This document shows positions 38,588 to 47,799 of a stretch of 64,000 nucleotides of DNA, one piece after another. Below the pieces are notes generated by a model. It was given only the letters and a program-made list of their open reading frames with translations. It did not search any database and was not told where the DNA came from. The number at the start of each line of letters is the position of its first letter. Within the stretch, counting starts at the first letter, position 1. The position numbers and the translations under genes are program-made. Where the stretch lies: contig NZ_CP083985.1 in NCBI RefSeq assembly GCF_020172665.1, positions 1,688,537-1,752,536 of the forward strand. Reading direction: 5' to 3'. This DNA is from [Mycobacterium] zoologicum. GTDB lineage: Bacteria > Actinomycetota > Actinomycetes > Mycobacteriales > Mycobacteriaceae.

Positions 38588-40117
38588 CTACCGGCTCAGC
38601 CGGGCGAACATGGGCTTCTGCGCTTTGTAGAGCCTGGGGAATTCGGCGAACAACCGGTCGTAGACGGCGCGGTTGGCGGCGTCGGGCTCGAAGACGCCGT
38701 CGAGCGGGATCAGCTCCCGCAACGAGGCACGGTCCAACTCGCCCATGCCGATGCCGGCGAACAGTGCCGCCCCGCGCAACTGTGCGTTGAGCGGGTCGGC
38801 GACTCGTTCGCAGGTACGGCCGGTCACGTCGGCGATGATCTGGCACCACAGATCCGAGCGTGCTCCGCCGCCGACGATCCGGATCGGTCCGGCGTTGTCG
38901 CAGAACCGGTTCACGCAGTCGAGCAGCCAGCGGCTGTTGTAGGCCACCCCCTCAAGCACTGCGCGCACCAGATCGGCGCGGGTGGTGTCCAGCGACAGGT
39001 TGTGGAATCCGCCGCGTGCGTTGCGGTCGTCGATGGGGGAGTGTTCGCCCTTGAGCCAGGGGGTGAAGATCACCCCGTTGGAACCGGCCGGAGCACCGGC
39101 GGCCAGGGCGGTCAGGGCGTCATAGTCGAGATCGTCGAAGATGTTGTCGCGCAACCACTGCAATGCGCGGCCCGCGGTGTCCTGATTGTTGACCAGCAGG
39201 TAGGTCGACGGGTCGAGGCCGGGCACCGTGGCCAGTTGGTGGAACACATCGGTCTTCTTGGCCCGCGCCACACAGCCGATCCATGACGTCGTACTGATGG
39301 TCAGGTGCAGCTCGCCCGGCCGGACCGCGCCCGACCCCACCGCTGCGCTGTGCAGGTCCGGGGTGCCGGTAACCACCTGCGCCGCAGGCGAAATGCCCAG
39401 CTCGGCGGCGACCTGCCGCGTCACCGTCGCGATGATCGAACCGGTCGGAACCAGCGGCGGCAGCTTCGACCGGTCGACACCGGACTGGCGTACCAGCACG
39501 TCGTCGTAGTCGAGCGCACCCGGGTTACGGTTGTCGGTCAGCCAGGCGCCCATCATCGACGCGCCTGAGGCGGCAGCCCGTCCGGTGAAGCGCATGCTCA
39601 GGTAGTCGACCGGCTCCATGAGCCAGTCGGCGGCGTCGAACACCGCCCGATCACCGTGCCGCAGGTGCAGCATGTGCCCGACCGGGTCGTCGCCGCTGGC
39701 ACTGGGGATTCCCCCGTTTCGGCGGATCCAGCTCAGCAGTGCCCGCAGCCGATAGCCCTGCAATCGGCCGCCGAATGCCTTGCGGCTGTAGGGCGCTCCG
39801 CGGGTGTCCATCCACATCACACACGGGCCGACCGGGCGGCCGTCGGCGCCGACGGGAACCGTGCTGGCCCACTGTCCGGTGATCGACACCCCGGCGACTT
39901 GATCGCCCTGCACGCCGCTTTCGACGAGCCCGCGCCGGGTGGTGTCGCGGATGATCTCCCACCACAGTCCGGCATCCTGCGTCGCCGACCCGCCCGGACC
40001 GTACTGCGTGGGCACGTCCACGAGATCCGACCACAGCACCGTGCCGTCCAGCGCGACGAATCCGACCTTCGGACCGCCGGTGCCGAGGTCGACGGCCAGA
40101 ACGACACGATCGGTCAT
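38588..40117 (-). CDS. FGGY-family carbohydrate kinase (xylulokinase-like)
   Basis: 509 residues, the usual FGGY length. The N-terminal phosphate motif DLGTGGPKVGF begins near residue 10, GVSITGQW near 76, MWMDTRG near 101, and the C-terminal ATP-binding region IRIVGGGARSDLWCQIIADV follows near 415. Members phosphorylate sugars or polyols. Its ATG overlaps the stop of the lyase gene (ATGA), so the two are translationally coupled and probably share a pathway. The substrate cannot be read from the sequence; xylulokinase is only the nearest style. Confidence 0.87.
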   Translation of the reverse strand: MTDRVVLAVDLGTGGPKVGFVALDGTVLWSDLVDVPTQYGPGGSATQDAGLWWEIIRDTTRRGLVESGVQGDQVAGVSITGQWASTVPVGADGRPVGPCVMWMDTRGAPYSRKAFGGRLQGYRLRALLSWIRRNGGIPSASGDDPVGHMLHLRHGDRAVFDAADWLMEPVDYLSMRFTGRAAASGASMMGAWLTDNRNPGALDYDDVLVRQSGVDRSKLPPLVPTGSIIATVTRQVAAELGISPAAQVVTGTPDLHSAAVGSGAVRPGELHLTISTTSWIGCVARAKKTDVFHQLATVPGLDPSTYLLVNNQDTAGRALQWLRDNIFDDLDYDALTALAAGAPAGSNGVIFTPWLKGEHSPIDDRNARGGFHNLSLDTTRADLVRAVLEGVAYNSRWLLDCVNRFCDNAGPIRIVGGGARSDLWCQIIADVTGRTCERVADPLNAQLRGAALFAGIGMGELDRASLRELIPLDGVFEPDAANRAVYDRLFAEFPRLYKAQKPMFARLSR

Positions 40118-41508
40118 ACCGGCGGCAACGACTGCTGGGTGTCGAGCATCCGCTCCATGAACAGTTCGATGAACTGTGCTGCCTCGTCGGTCATTCCGCC
40201 CGGGATGCCCCCGTAGATCGCGGCGCTGATCGGCGCCTCGCCGGCCGCAGTCTTCTTCCTGGCGTACTCGACCGCGTCGTCGAGGTCGGCGGCGAACGCC
40301 TCCGCCACGCCGGGCTGGGTCTGCGGCCGGGTGACCGCCATGTGGATGGCGTTGGGGTATTGCTGGCCGTTGAAGCGCCAGCCCTTGGGCTTCATCGCGT
40401 CGGCGACGTGATAGATGTCGAACTCGTCGGAGCGGAAGCTGAAGCAGAACGTCGGTGAGCCCAGGATCTTCAGCTCGGGGTGGCTGCGCACGGCGTCCTG
40501 CATGGTGAACGCGGTCTCCAGGATGGCCTGGGCGTAGCCGCGGTAGCCCTCACGTCCCAGCTGCACCATCGACGCCCACGCGGCGGCGATCAGACCACCC
40601 GATCGGGAACCCTCGATACCCGGCGAATGATATTTGCCCCCAGACCATTCCGGCAGATAGAAGTACTGCGCGTTGCGATAGGCCTTGTCGCGGAACAGCA
40701 GTGTGGAGGCGCCCTTCAACGCGTAGCCGTACTTGTGGTTGTCCGCGGAGATGCTGGTGACGCCGGGCACCCGGAAGTCGAAGAGCGGAACGTCATAACC
40801 CAGCTCCTGGGCGAACGGCAGCACGAAACCGCCCAAACAGCCGTCGACGTGCAAGCCCACCCCGCGTTGCAACGCGAGCTCACCCAGCTCGGGAATCGGG
40901 TCGACCGTGCCGTAGCCGTAGTTGCAGGCCGAGCCCATGATCGCAATGGTGTTCTCGTCGATGTTGTTCGCCACCCAGTCGACGTCGACCTGAGTCGTCA
41001 CCGGATCGATGGGCGCACGGCGCAATTCGATGCCGAACAGGTGACAACCCTTGTCGAACGCCGGATGGCCGGTCTCGGGCTTGATGAAGTTCGGCCGGGT
41101 GATGCCCCGGTGCGCTGCGGCGTGGTCGCGGTAGGCCAGCAGCGCGTGGATGATGCTGCCCGTTCCCCCGGTGGTGACCATGCCGACCGGCTCGGTGTCG
41201 GTGACCGCGTCGGCGTGCATCAGATCCAGGGCCATCGCGATCACCTCACCCTCGAATTTCGTTGCGGACGGGCAGATGTCGCGTTGCAGTACATTCACGT
41301 GAGCGAACAGCCCGAACGCCTCGTCGAGGAAGCGGTAGTGCTCGTGGTCACCGCAGTACATGGTTCCCGACACCTTGCCGGTCTCCCAGGTGGGATCTTC
41401 GGCGGCGGCCATCTGACGCAGTTCGGCCAATACCTCGTCGCGCGGTCGGCCCTTCTCGGGCAGTACCCGGTTGACGGTGAATCGATCCGTGTAGGGGAAA
41501 TCGGACAT
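40114..41508 (-). CDS. PLP-dependent sphingosine-1-phosphate lyase-family enzyme
   Basis: 464 residues. The central block closely resembles eukaryotic sphingosine-1-phosphate lyase: GTVDPIPE, LHVDGCLGGF, FDFRVPGVTSISAD followed by NHKYGYALKG (the Lys is the PLP Schiff-base residue), YHSPGIEGSRSGG, and FDIY...MKPKGWRFN. Such lyases split a phosphorylated long-chain base into phosphoethanolamine and a fatty aldehyde. Unlike the eukaryotic enzyme there is no N-terminal membrane anchor. It is upstream of and coupled to the FGGY kinase, and diverges from ethanolamine ammonia-lyase. A general group II amino-acid decarboxylase activity is the main alternative. Confidence 0.85.
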   Translation of the reverse strand: MSDFPYTDRFTVNRVLPEKGRPRDEVLAELRQMAAAEDPTWETGKVSGTMYCGDHEHYRFLDEAFGLFAHVNVLQRDICPSATKFEGEVIAMALDLMHADAVTDTEPVGMVTTGGTGSIIHALLAYRDHAAAHRGITRPNFIKPETGHPAFDKGCHLFGIELRRAPIDPVTTQVDVDWVANNIDENTIAIMGSACNYGYGTVDPIPELGELALQRGVGLHVDGCLGGFVLPFAQELGYDVPLFDFRVPGVTSISADNHKYGYALKGASTLLFRDKAYRNAQYFYLPEWSGGKYHSPGIEGSRSGGLIAAAWASMVQLGREGYRGYAQAILETAFTMQDAVRSHPELKILGSPTFCFSFRSDEFDIYHVADAMKPKGWRFNGQQYPNAIHMAVTRPQTQPGVAEAFAADLDDAVEYARKKTAAGEAPISAAIYGGIPGGMTDEAAQFIELFMERMLDTQQSLPPV

Positions 41509-41753
41509 GGCGTCGGCGCAACCTCCATCTCAGGTGACTCCCCACGGTGGGGGCTGTCGCGGTGCAGTTCATGGTTCCCGACTGCAAACCCAGGCTCACA
41601 AACGGCACCGGAGAACTCCAACACCAATTCAACCCGGTATTGACTCGAAAAAGGTGTAAACGCAGGTAGACGCCTAGAATACGACGATATCGGTACGGCG
41701 GCGGTATGTGACACTGGCACCGGCGGCATTCCGGCGGCTCTGGGAGGGGTGAC
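41509..41753. promoter_or_regulatory. Divergent control region between the lyase and eutB
   Basis: 245 bases without a gene. A small palindrome CCCCACGGTGGGG (41540-41552) lies 31 bases upstream of the lyase start and may be an operator. A TTGACT (41640-41645) and a TAGAAT (41675-41680) are promoter-like but wrongly spaced for one promoter. No cobalamin-riboswitch B12 box was seen, although EutBC needs B12. The eutB ribosome site is GGGAGGGG. Confidence 0.35.
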
Positions 41754-43166
41754 GTGACCACCTACACGCAGACCCTGGCCGGTACCTCCTACCAGTTCGA
41801 CGGGCTGATCGACCTGCTGGCCAAGGCCACCCCGCAGCGCTCCGGTGACGAGCTGGCCGGTTGCGCCGCCGTCGGAGACGCCGAACGCGCGGCGGCGCAG
41901 TGGGCGCTCGCCGACGTGCCGCTGGACACCTTCCTCAATGACCTTGTGGTGCCGTACGAAGCCGACGAGGTGACCCGGCTGATCATCGATCGCCACGACC
42001 GCGAGAGCTACCGGGCGGTGTCGCACCTGACCGTCGGCGGGTTGCGGGACTGGTTGCTGGAGGTGGCGGCCACCCCCGCGGCGGCGGACACGCTGCGGCG
42101 CCTGGCCCCGGGACTGACACCCGAGATGGTCGCTGCCGTCAGCAAGCTCATGCGCAATCAGGACCTCATTGCGGTGGCTCGCGCCGTCCCGGTGACCAGC
42201 GCGTTCCGCACCACCCTGGGCCTACCGGGTCGGCTGGCCACCCGACTGCAGCCCAACCACCCCACCGACGATCCCAAAGGCGTAGCCGCGGCGACACTCG
42301 ACGGGCTGCTGCACGGCTGCGGTGACGCGGTGATCGGCATCAACCCCGCCACCGACTCGCCAAGTGCCACAGCCGATCTGCTGCATCTGCTCGATGACAT
42401 CCGGTTGCGCTATGAGATCCCGACCCAATCCTGCGTGCTCGCCCACGTCACCACCACCATCGACCTGATCGGCCGGGGTGCGCCGGTCGATCTGGTGTTT
42501 CAGTCGATCGCCGGCACCGAAGGCGCCAACCGTGGCTTCGGGGTGAACCTCGACCTACTGCGCACCGCACACGACGCCGGGCGCTCGCTGCGGCGCGGCA
42601 CGGTCGGCGACGACGTGATGTATTTCGAGACCGGCCAGGGCTCGGCGCTGAGCGCGCACGCCCACCTGGGCACCGGCGGCCGGCCGGTGGACCAGCAGAC
42701 CCTGGAGGCCCGGGCGTACGCGGTGGCAAGGGAATTCGCGCCGCTGCTGGTCAACACCGTCGTCGGGTTCATCGGACCGGAATACCTCTACGACGGCAAG
42801 CAGATCATCCGGGCCGGGCTCGAAGATCACTTCTGCGGCAAGCTGCTCGGCCTGCCGATGGGTGTCGACGTCTGCTACACCAACCACGCCGAGGCCGACC
42901 AGGACGACGTGGACACCCTGCTCACGCTGCTCGGGGTGGCCGGCTGCAACTTCGTGATCACCGTGCCCGGCGCCGATGATGTGATGCTGGGCTACCAGAG
43001 CATGTCCTTCCACGACGCGCTGTACGCGCGGGCGGTGCTGGGACTGCGTCCGGCGCCGGAATTCGAGGACTGGCTGCAGGGCATCGGTATCGCCGACGAA
43101 TCCGGGCGGGTGCTGCCGACCGCGGTGGAGGGCTCCCCGCTGCGATCCCTGGCGGCCCCGCCGTGA
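41754..43166 (+). CDS. eutB: Ethanolamine ammonia-lyase large subunit
   Basis: 470 residues, the normal EutB length. It forms the TIM-barrel catalytic subunit that, with adenosylcobalamin and EutC, converts ethanolamine to acetaldehyde and ammonia. Recognisable segments include LMRNQDLI, HPTDDPKGVAAATLDGLLHG, FQSIAGTEGANRGFGV, YFETGQGSALSAHAHLG and GLPMGVDVCYTNHAEADQ. GTG at 41754 has a good ribosome site. No EutA reactivase or microcompartment genes are nearby, so this is the minimal, shell-free form. Its stop overlaps the eutC GTG. Confidence 0.95.
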   Translation: MTTYTQTLAGTSYQFDGLIDLLAKATPQRSGDELAGCAAVGDAERAAAQWALADVPLDTFLNDLVVPYEADEVTRLIIDRHDRESYRAVSHLTVGGLRDWLLEVAATPAAADTLRRLAPGLTPEMVAAVSKLMRNQDLIAVARAVPVTSAFRTTLGLPGRLATRLQPNHPTDDPKGVAAATLDGLLHGCGDAVIGINPATDSPSATADLLHLLDDIRLRYEIPTQSCVLAHVTTTIDLIGRGAPVDLVFQSIAGTEGANRGFGVNLDLLRTAHDAGRSLRRGTVGDDVMYFETGQGSALSAHAHLGTGGRPVDQQTLEARAYAVAREFAPLLVNTVVGFIGPEYLYDGKQIIRAGLEDHFCGKLLGLPMGVDVCYTNHAEADQDDVDTLLTLLGVAGCNFVITVPGADDVMLGYQSMSFHDALYARAVLGLRPAPEFEDWLQGIGIADESGRVLPTAVEGSPLRSLAAPP

Positions 43167-43942
43167 GCGACATGGCTCCCAGACCCGTTGAGCCCGAAGA
43201 TATCTGGCAGGAGCTGCGCCGTCATACCCAGGCGCGGATCGGGCTGGGCCGGGCCGGTGATGCGCAACCGACCCGCAGCGTGCTGGAATTCCGGGCGGCG
43301 CACGCCCTGGCCCGCGACGCGGTGCGCCGGCCGTTGGATGTCGACCACCTGGTGCGCGGCGTCGCCGGCCTGGGACTCGGTGAACCCGTCGTGGTGACCG
43401 GCCGGGCCACCGGCCGCCAGGAATACCTGCGCCGGCCCGATCTGGGCCGTCAACCCGCCGATCTCAGCCAAATACCGTGCAGCCGAGCAGAAGTGGGCAT
43501 CGTGTTGTGCGACGGGCTCTCGTCGGCGGCACTGGCCGAGCACGGGGTGCCGCTGCTGCGAGCGCTGGCCGATGTCATCGGCGAACACCGCTCGATCGCG
43601 GCGCCGGTGATCGCCACCCGGGCCCGGGTGGCCCTCGGCGACCACATCGGTGCGGCGATGGGTGTCCAGACCGTGGTCGTGGTGATCGGTGAGCGGCCGG
43701 GGCTGTCGGTGGCGGCCAGCCTCGGGGTGTACCTGACGCACCTGCCGCGGCCCGGACGCACCGACGCAGAACGCAACTGCGTGTCCAACGTGCACCCCCC
43801 GGAAGGCCTCGGCTACATCGAAGCGGCCCGGGTCGTCGATGCCCTGATCGACGGCGCCCATCGGCTGGGCCGCTCGGGCGTCGAACTCAAGGCCGGACCG
43901 GGACCGGACCGGCCGGTGATCGAAGGCCACGTGGCGCCCTGA
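43163..43942 (+). CDS. eutC: Ethanolamine ammonia-lyase small subunit
   Basis: 259 residues. EutC-type segments are TQARIGLGRAGDAQPTRSVLEF, ALARDAV, LCDGLSSAALAEHGVPLL, ERPGLSVAASLGVYLTHLPR and the Cys-containing NCVSNVHPPEGLGY. It binds the base and adenosyl parts of B12 together with EutB. GTG at 43163 overlaps the eutB stop (GTGA). The remnant of a LysR-type regulator follows. Confidence 0.94.
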   Translation: MSDMAPRPVEPEDIWQELRRHTQARIGLGRAGDAQPTRSVLEFRAAHALARDAVRRPLDVDHLVRGVAGLGLGEPVVVTGRATGRQEYLRRPDLGRQPADLSQIPCSRAEVGIVLCDGLSSAALAEHGVPLLRALADVIGEHRSIAAPVIATRARVALGDHIGAAMGVQTVVVVIGERPGLSVAASLGVYLTHLPRPGRTDAERNCVSNVHPPEGLGYIEAARVVDALIDGAHRLGRSGVELKAGPGPDRPVIEGHVAP

Positions 43943-43964
43943 GTCATAGCTACGATTCCTGCTC

Positions 43965-44100
43965 ATCGACATCAACACGCGCAAGCTCCGACACTTCGTG
44001 CTGGTCGCCGAGGAGCTGCACTTCAGCCGGCCGCAACACCCGCAATGTCGCGCTGACCCCGGCCGGTGAGGTCTTCTTAGCAGGAGACCGTGCGGCGTAT
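43965..44100 (+). pseudogene. Remnant of a LysR-type regulator
   Basis: Two pieces in different frames resemble the start of a LysR regulator. 43965-44030 reads IDINTRKLRHFVLVAEELHF (first helix; the expected ATG is ATC). From 44032, in the +1 frame, it reads RNTRNVALTPAGEVFLAGDR, which matches the wing and start of the linker helix (normally TTRRVxLTPAGExFL). About 30 residues, including the recognition helix, are deleted between them, and no effector domain follows. It was probably the regulator of the neighbouring eutBC genes. Confidence 0.75.
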
Positions 44101-44167
44101 CGAGACTCGGCGGATCGCAACACCGTAAAATCGGGGTCTCCGGTCCGGACAATGAGGCGGGTAGCAG

Positions 44168-45211
44168 ATGAGCGTGGCGGACGATCGTCGCTTCGAGGTG
44201 CTGCGGGCCATCGTCGCCGACTTCGTGGCCACCAAGGAGCCGATCGGCTCCAAGGCGCTGGTCGAGCGGCACAACCTCGGGGTTTCATCGGCCACTGTCC
44301 GCAATGACATGGCGGTGCTGGAAGCCGAGGGCTACATCGCCCAGCCCCACACCAGTTCCGGGCGGGTACCCACCGAGAAGGGCTACCGCGAGTTCGTCGA
44401 CCGCATCGACGAGGTCAAGCCGCTGTCGAGCGCGGAGCGCCGGGCGATCCTGTCCTTCCTGGACTCCGGTGTCGACCTCGACGACGTACTGCGGCGTGCG
44501 GTGCGCACCCTGGCCCAGCTGACCCGGCAGGTGGCCGTCGTGCAGTACCCGACCCTGTCGGTGTCCACGGTGCGCCATCTCGAGGTGATCGCGCTGACCC
44601 CGGCGCGGTTGCTGCTGGTGGTGATCACCGACTCCGGACGAGTCGACCAGCGCATCGTCGAACTGGGGGACTCCATCGACGACGTCCAGCTCAGCCAGCT
44701 GCGGGAGCTGCTGGGCGCCGCGCTGGAGGGCAAACGGATCTCGGCGGCGTCCACCGCTGTCGCCGAACTCGCCGGGCACCTCGACGGGCGCAGCGGGCTT
44801 TCCCCCGGGCTGGCCAACGCTGTCGGACGGTCGGCGACGGTGCTGCTGGAATCGCTGGTAGAGCACCGCGAGGAACGTCTGCTGCTGGGCGGCACCGCCA
44901 ACCTGACCCGCAACGCCGCCGACTTCGGCAGCTCGCTGCGTTCGGTGCTGGAGGTGCTCGAAGAGCAGGTCGTGGTGCTGCGGCTGCTCGCCGTGCAGCA
45001 GGAGGCCGGTAAAGTCACGGTGCGCATCGGTCACGAGACCGAGGCGCAGGAGATGGCCGGCGCCTCGATGGTGTCCACCGCCTACGGGTCGCAGGGCACC
45101 GTGTACGGGGGCATGGGGGTGCTGGGTCCCACCCGGATGGACTATCCGGGAACTATCGCCAGCGTCGCAGCAGTTGCGATGTATATCGGTGAAGTGCTCG
45201 GGGCCCGCTGA
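44168..45211 (+). CDS. hrcA: Heat-inducible transcription repressor HrcA
   Basis: 347-residue repressor of class I heat-shock genes. The N-terminal winged helix reads [23 protein letters not shown]...SSATVRNDM over residues 9-48, followed by [20 protein letters not shown], a strong family signature, and the GAF-like dimerisation domain. Upstream is a -10-like TAAAAT (44126-44131), but no CIRCE inverted repeat was seen, so autorepression is not evident here. dnaJ2 follows after 46 bases, the order found in M. tuberculosis. Confidence 0.95.
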   Translation: MSVADDRRFEVLRAIVADFVATKEPIGSKALVERHNLGVSSATVRNDMAVLEAEGYIAQPHTSSGRVPTEKGYREFVDRIDEVKPLSSAERRAILSFLDSGVDLDDVLRRAVRTLAQLTRQVAVVQYPTLSVSTVRHLEVIALTPARLLLVVITDSGRVDQRIVELGDSIDDVQLSQLRELLGAALEGKRISAASTAVAELAGHLDGRSGLSPGLANAVGRSATVLLESLVEHREERLLLGGTANLTRNAADFGSSLRSVLEVLEEQVVVLRLLAVQQEAGKVTVRIGHETEAQEMAGASMVSTAYGSQGTVYGGMGVLGPTRMDYPGTIASVAAVAMYIGEVLGAR

Positions 45212-45257
45212 CCTGCGGCCACCAGAGTTTTCAGACCAGAAGTGGGGAAGGTCAGGC

Positions 45258-46400
45258 GTGGCACGCGACTATTACGGGCTGCTGGGCGTCGATAAGGGCG
45301 TCGGCGACGCCGAACTCAAACGCGCTTACCGCAAGCTGGCGCGCAAATACCACCCCGACGTCAACCCCGACGAGGCCGCGCAGGCGAAGTTCAAGGAGAT
45401 CAGCGCCGCCTATGAAGTGCTCTCCGACCCGGAGAAGCGCCGCATCGTCGACCTCGGCGGTGACCCGCTGGAGAGCGGCGGCATGGGAGCCGGGAACGGA
45501 TTCGGCGGATTTGGGGGTCTCGGGGACGTCTTCGAGGCGTTCTTCGGCGGCGGCGCGACCTCCCGCGGCCCGATCGGCCGGGTCCGGCCGGGTTCGGACT
45601 CGCTGCTGCGGATGCGCCTGGACCTCACCGAGTGCGCCACCGGTGTCACCAAGCACGTCACCGTCGACACCGCGGTGCTCTGTGATCGCTGCCAGGGACG
45701 CGGCACCAACGGCGACTCCCGGCCCGCCGCCTGCGACACGTGCCACGGCCGCGGCGAGGTACAGAGCGTGCAACGCTCGCTGCTCGGCCAGGTGATGACG
45801 TCACGTCCCTGCCCGACCTGCCGCGGCGTCGGCGAGGTCATCCCGGATCCGTGCCACCAGTGCGCGGGCGACGGCCGGGTACGGGCGCGCCGCGAGATCG
45901 CGGTGAAGATCCCCGCCGGCGTCGGCGACGGGATGCGGGTCCGACTCTCCGCCCAGGGTGAGGTGGGCCCCGGCGGCGGGCCGGCCGGTGATCTCTACGT
46001 CGAGGTGCACGAGCAGACCCACGAGCTCTTTGCCCGCGACGGCGACGACCTGCACTGCCATGTCTCGGTGCCTATGGTCGACGCCGCCCTGGGCACCACG
46101 GTGTCCGTGGAGGCGATCCTGGACGGCGCCACCGACATCACCGTGCCCGCCGGCACTCAGCCGGGCGCGGTCATCGTGCTGCGCGGCCACGGAATGCCGG
46201 CGTTGCGGTCCGGGGCGCGTGGCGACCTGCACGCCCACATCGAGGTCGTGGTGCCCGATCGTCTCGACCACCACGACACCGAGCTGCTGCGCAAGTTCAA
46301 GGAGCACCGCGATCGTGAGGTCGCGCAGGTCCGCTCCGCTCACGCCCCGCACGGCGGCGGGCTGTTCAGCCGACTGCGCGAGACCTTCACCGGCCGCTGA
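45258..46400 (+). CDS. dnaJ2: Co-chaperone DnaJ2
   Basis: 380-residue type I J-protein. J-domain (1-68) with HPD in KYHPDVNP near residue 33; Gly/Phe-rich linker (about 70-105); zinc domain with four C-x-x-C-x-G repeats ([32 protein letters not shown]) at about 145-210; C-terminal substrate domains. It stimulates the ATPase of DnaK. GTG at 45258 was chosen because the J-domain begins there. Likely co-transcribed with hrcA and rsmE. Confidence 0.95.
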   Translation: MARDYYGLLGVDKGVGDAELKRAYRKLARKYHPDVNPDEAAQAKFKEISAAYEVLSDPEKRRIVDLGGDPLESGGMGAGNGFGGFGGLGDVFEAFFGGGATSRGPIGRVRPGSDSLLRMRLDLTECATGVTKHVTVDTAVLCDRCQGRGTNGDSRPAACDTCHGRGEVQSVQRSLLGQVMTSRPCPTCRGVGEVIPDPCHQCAGDGRVRARREIAVKIPAGVGDGMRVRLSAQGEVGPGGGPAGDLYVEVHEQTHELFARDGDDLHCHVSVPMVDAALGTTVSVEAILDGATDITVPAGTQPGAVIVLRGHGMPALRSGARGDLHAHIEVVVPDRLDHHDTELLRKFKEHRDREVAQVRSAHAPHGGGLFSRLRETFTGR

Positions 46401-46403
46401 GCC

Positions 46404-47141
46404 TTGGCCGGCCTGTTCTACGTCGGGGCACTGCCCGAAGTGGGTGGGGTGGCCGTCGTCGAGGGTGATGCCGGATTCCACGCCGCCACGGTGCGCCGGA
46501 TCCGGCCCGGTGAGCATCTGACATTGGGGGATGGTGCCGGGGTGTTGGCTGACTGCCAGGTTGAGGAGGCCGGCCGCGACGGGCTGCGCGCCCGGGTCGT
46601 GGAACGCCGCGAGGTCGCCCCGCCCGCCCCGCCGGTCACGGTGGTGCAGGCCCTGCCCAAATCCGAACGCTCCGAGCTGGCGATCGAGCTGGCCACCGAG
46701 GCCGGCGCCGATGCCTTTATCGCCTGGCAGGCAGAGCGGTGTGTGGCCCGCTGGGACGGCCCGCGGGCCGACAAGGGACTGCGCCGGTGGGCCGCGGTGG
46801 CCCGGGCGGCCGCCGGGCAGTCCCGCCGGGCCTGGGTGCCGCCGGTGGACGGCGTGCTGGGCACCCCCGAGCTGGTGGCGTGGGTTCGCTCGCAGGTTTC
46901 CGCGGGCGCGACGGTGCTGGTGCTGCACGACGCGGCCGGCGCCGGGCTGCCCGACATGTCCGCCGCCCGGGCGGTGGCCCTGGTGGTGGGCCCGGAGGGT
47001 GGCATCACGCAGGCGGAGTTGACGGCGCTCACCGATGCCGGCGCCGTCGCCGCCCGGCTGGGCCCGACCGTGCTGCGTACCTCGACGGCGGCGGCGGTCG
47101 CGCTGGGGGCACTCGGGGTGCTGACGCCGCGCTGGGGCTGA
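46404..47141 (+). CDS. rsmE: 16S rRNA m3U1498 methyltransferase
   Basis: 245-residue SPOUT-fold methyltransferase that modifies U1498 of 16S rRNA with S-adenosylmethionine. An N-terminal PUA-like domain (FYVGALPE to about residue 70) is followed by [31 protein letters not shown] and the knotted C-terminal site [10 protein letters not shown]...[16 protein letters not shown]. The start appears to be TTG at 46404, three bases after the dnaJ2 stop; no ATG or GTG fits the family N-terminus. Confidence 0.93.
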   Translation: MAGLFYVGALPEVGGVAVVEGDAGFHAATVRRIRPGEHLTLGDGAGVLADCQVEEAGRDGLRARVVERREVAPPAPPVTVVQALPKSERSELAIELATEAGADAFIAWQAERCVARWDGPRADKGLRRWAAVARAAAGQSRRAWVPPVDGVLGTPELVAWVRSQVSAGATVLVLHDAAGAGLPDMSAARAVALVVGPEGGITQAELTALTDAGAVAARLGPTVLRTSTAAAVALGALGVLTPRWG

Positions 47142-47145
47142 GGCG

Positions 47146-47799
47146 GTGGAGCTGACCATCAGCGACGGCTACGCGGTCTACCGCGGGCCGGTGGGCGGCG
47201 GACCGATCCACCGCCACGGTGCCTACCAGATTGTGGTCGCCGGGCGCGGCGAGGTCACCATGGTCGACCGGCCCGGAATCAGTTATCGCGGTGCCGCGCT
47301 GGTGATCTCGCCGATGACGGCCCATCGCATCCAGGCCGCAGCCGATCTGATCACCTACTACATCGAGCCGCACTGCCGGTTCGCCGACGGATTACGGGAG
47401 CGGTACGCCCCCGGGATAGCGCTCGCCCCCGAACTGGTCGGACTGCGCCGGGACGACGTCGCAACAGCATGCCGGGGAACGTCACAAGAGCTTGATCCTC
47501 GCCTGGTGACGGCACTGGCCATGCTGGCCGGCCGCGATGTCGCCATATCGGATCTTGCTGCCACACTGGGTATTTCGCCACAGCGCCTGCGGGCGCTGGC
47601 GCGCCGGGAATTGGGTATGCCGCTGACCCGGTGGCGGATCTGGGCGCGGCTGCGCCGGGCCGTCGAGGCGTTGCAGTCCGGTGTGCCGATGGCCGAGGCC
47701 GCGGTGACGGCCGGGTTCTCCGATCAGGCTCACTTCACCCGGCAGATGCGCGAGATGATGGGCCTGACCCCGGCGGTAGTGCGCCACACCCTCGGGTGA
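47146..47799 (+). CDS. AraC-family transcriptional regulator
   Basis: 217 residues. The N-terminal cupin-like sensor includes PIHRHGAYQIVVAGRGEV; the C-terminal third holds two helix-turn-helix motifs (VAISDLAATLGISPQRLRALARRELG and MAEAAVTAGFSDQAHFTRQMREMMGLTP), the latter with the AraC signature GFSDQAHFTRQMREMMGLTP. GTG start, four bases after rsmE. It ends flush against the convergent methyltransferase gene. The target and inducer are unknown; the adjacent convergent gene is not an obvious target. Confidence 0.88.
   Translation: MELTISDGYAVYRGPVGGGPIHRHGAYQIVVAGRGEVTMVDRPGISYRGAALVISPMTAHRIQAAADLITYYIEPHCRFADGLRERYAPGIALAPELVGLRRDDVATACRGTSQELDPRLVTALAMLAGRDVAISDLAATLGISPQRLRALARRELGMPLTRWRIWARLRRAVEALQSGVPMAEAAVTAGFSDQAHFTRQMREMMGLTPAVVRHTLG

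Noticed and set aside
41509..41753. Possible cobalamin riboswitch before eutB
   Set aside because: EutBC needs B12, so I looked for the conserved B12 box on either strand and found none; the region is also short for the full structure.
43950..44310. Minus-strand frames between eutC and hrcA
   Set aside because: They overlap the hrcA start in antisense and show no family pattern; the plus-strand LysR remnant explains the gap better.
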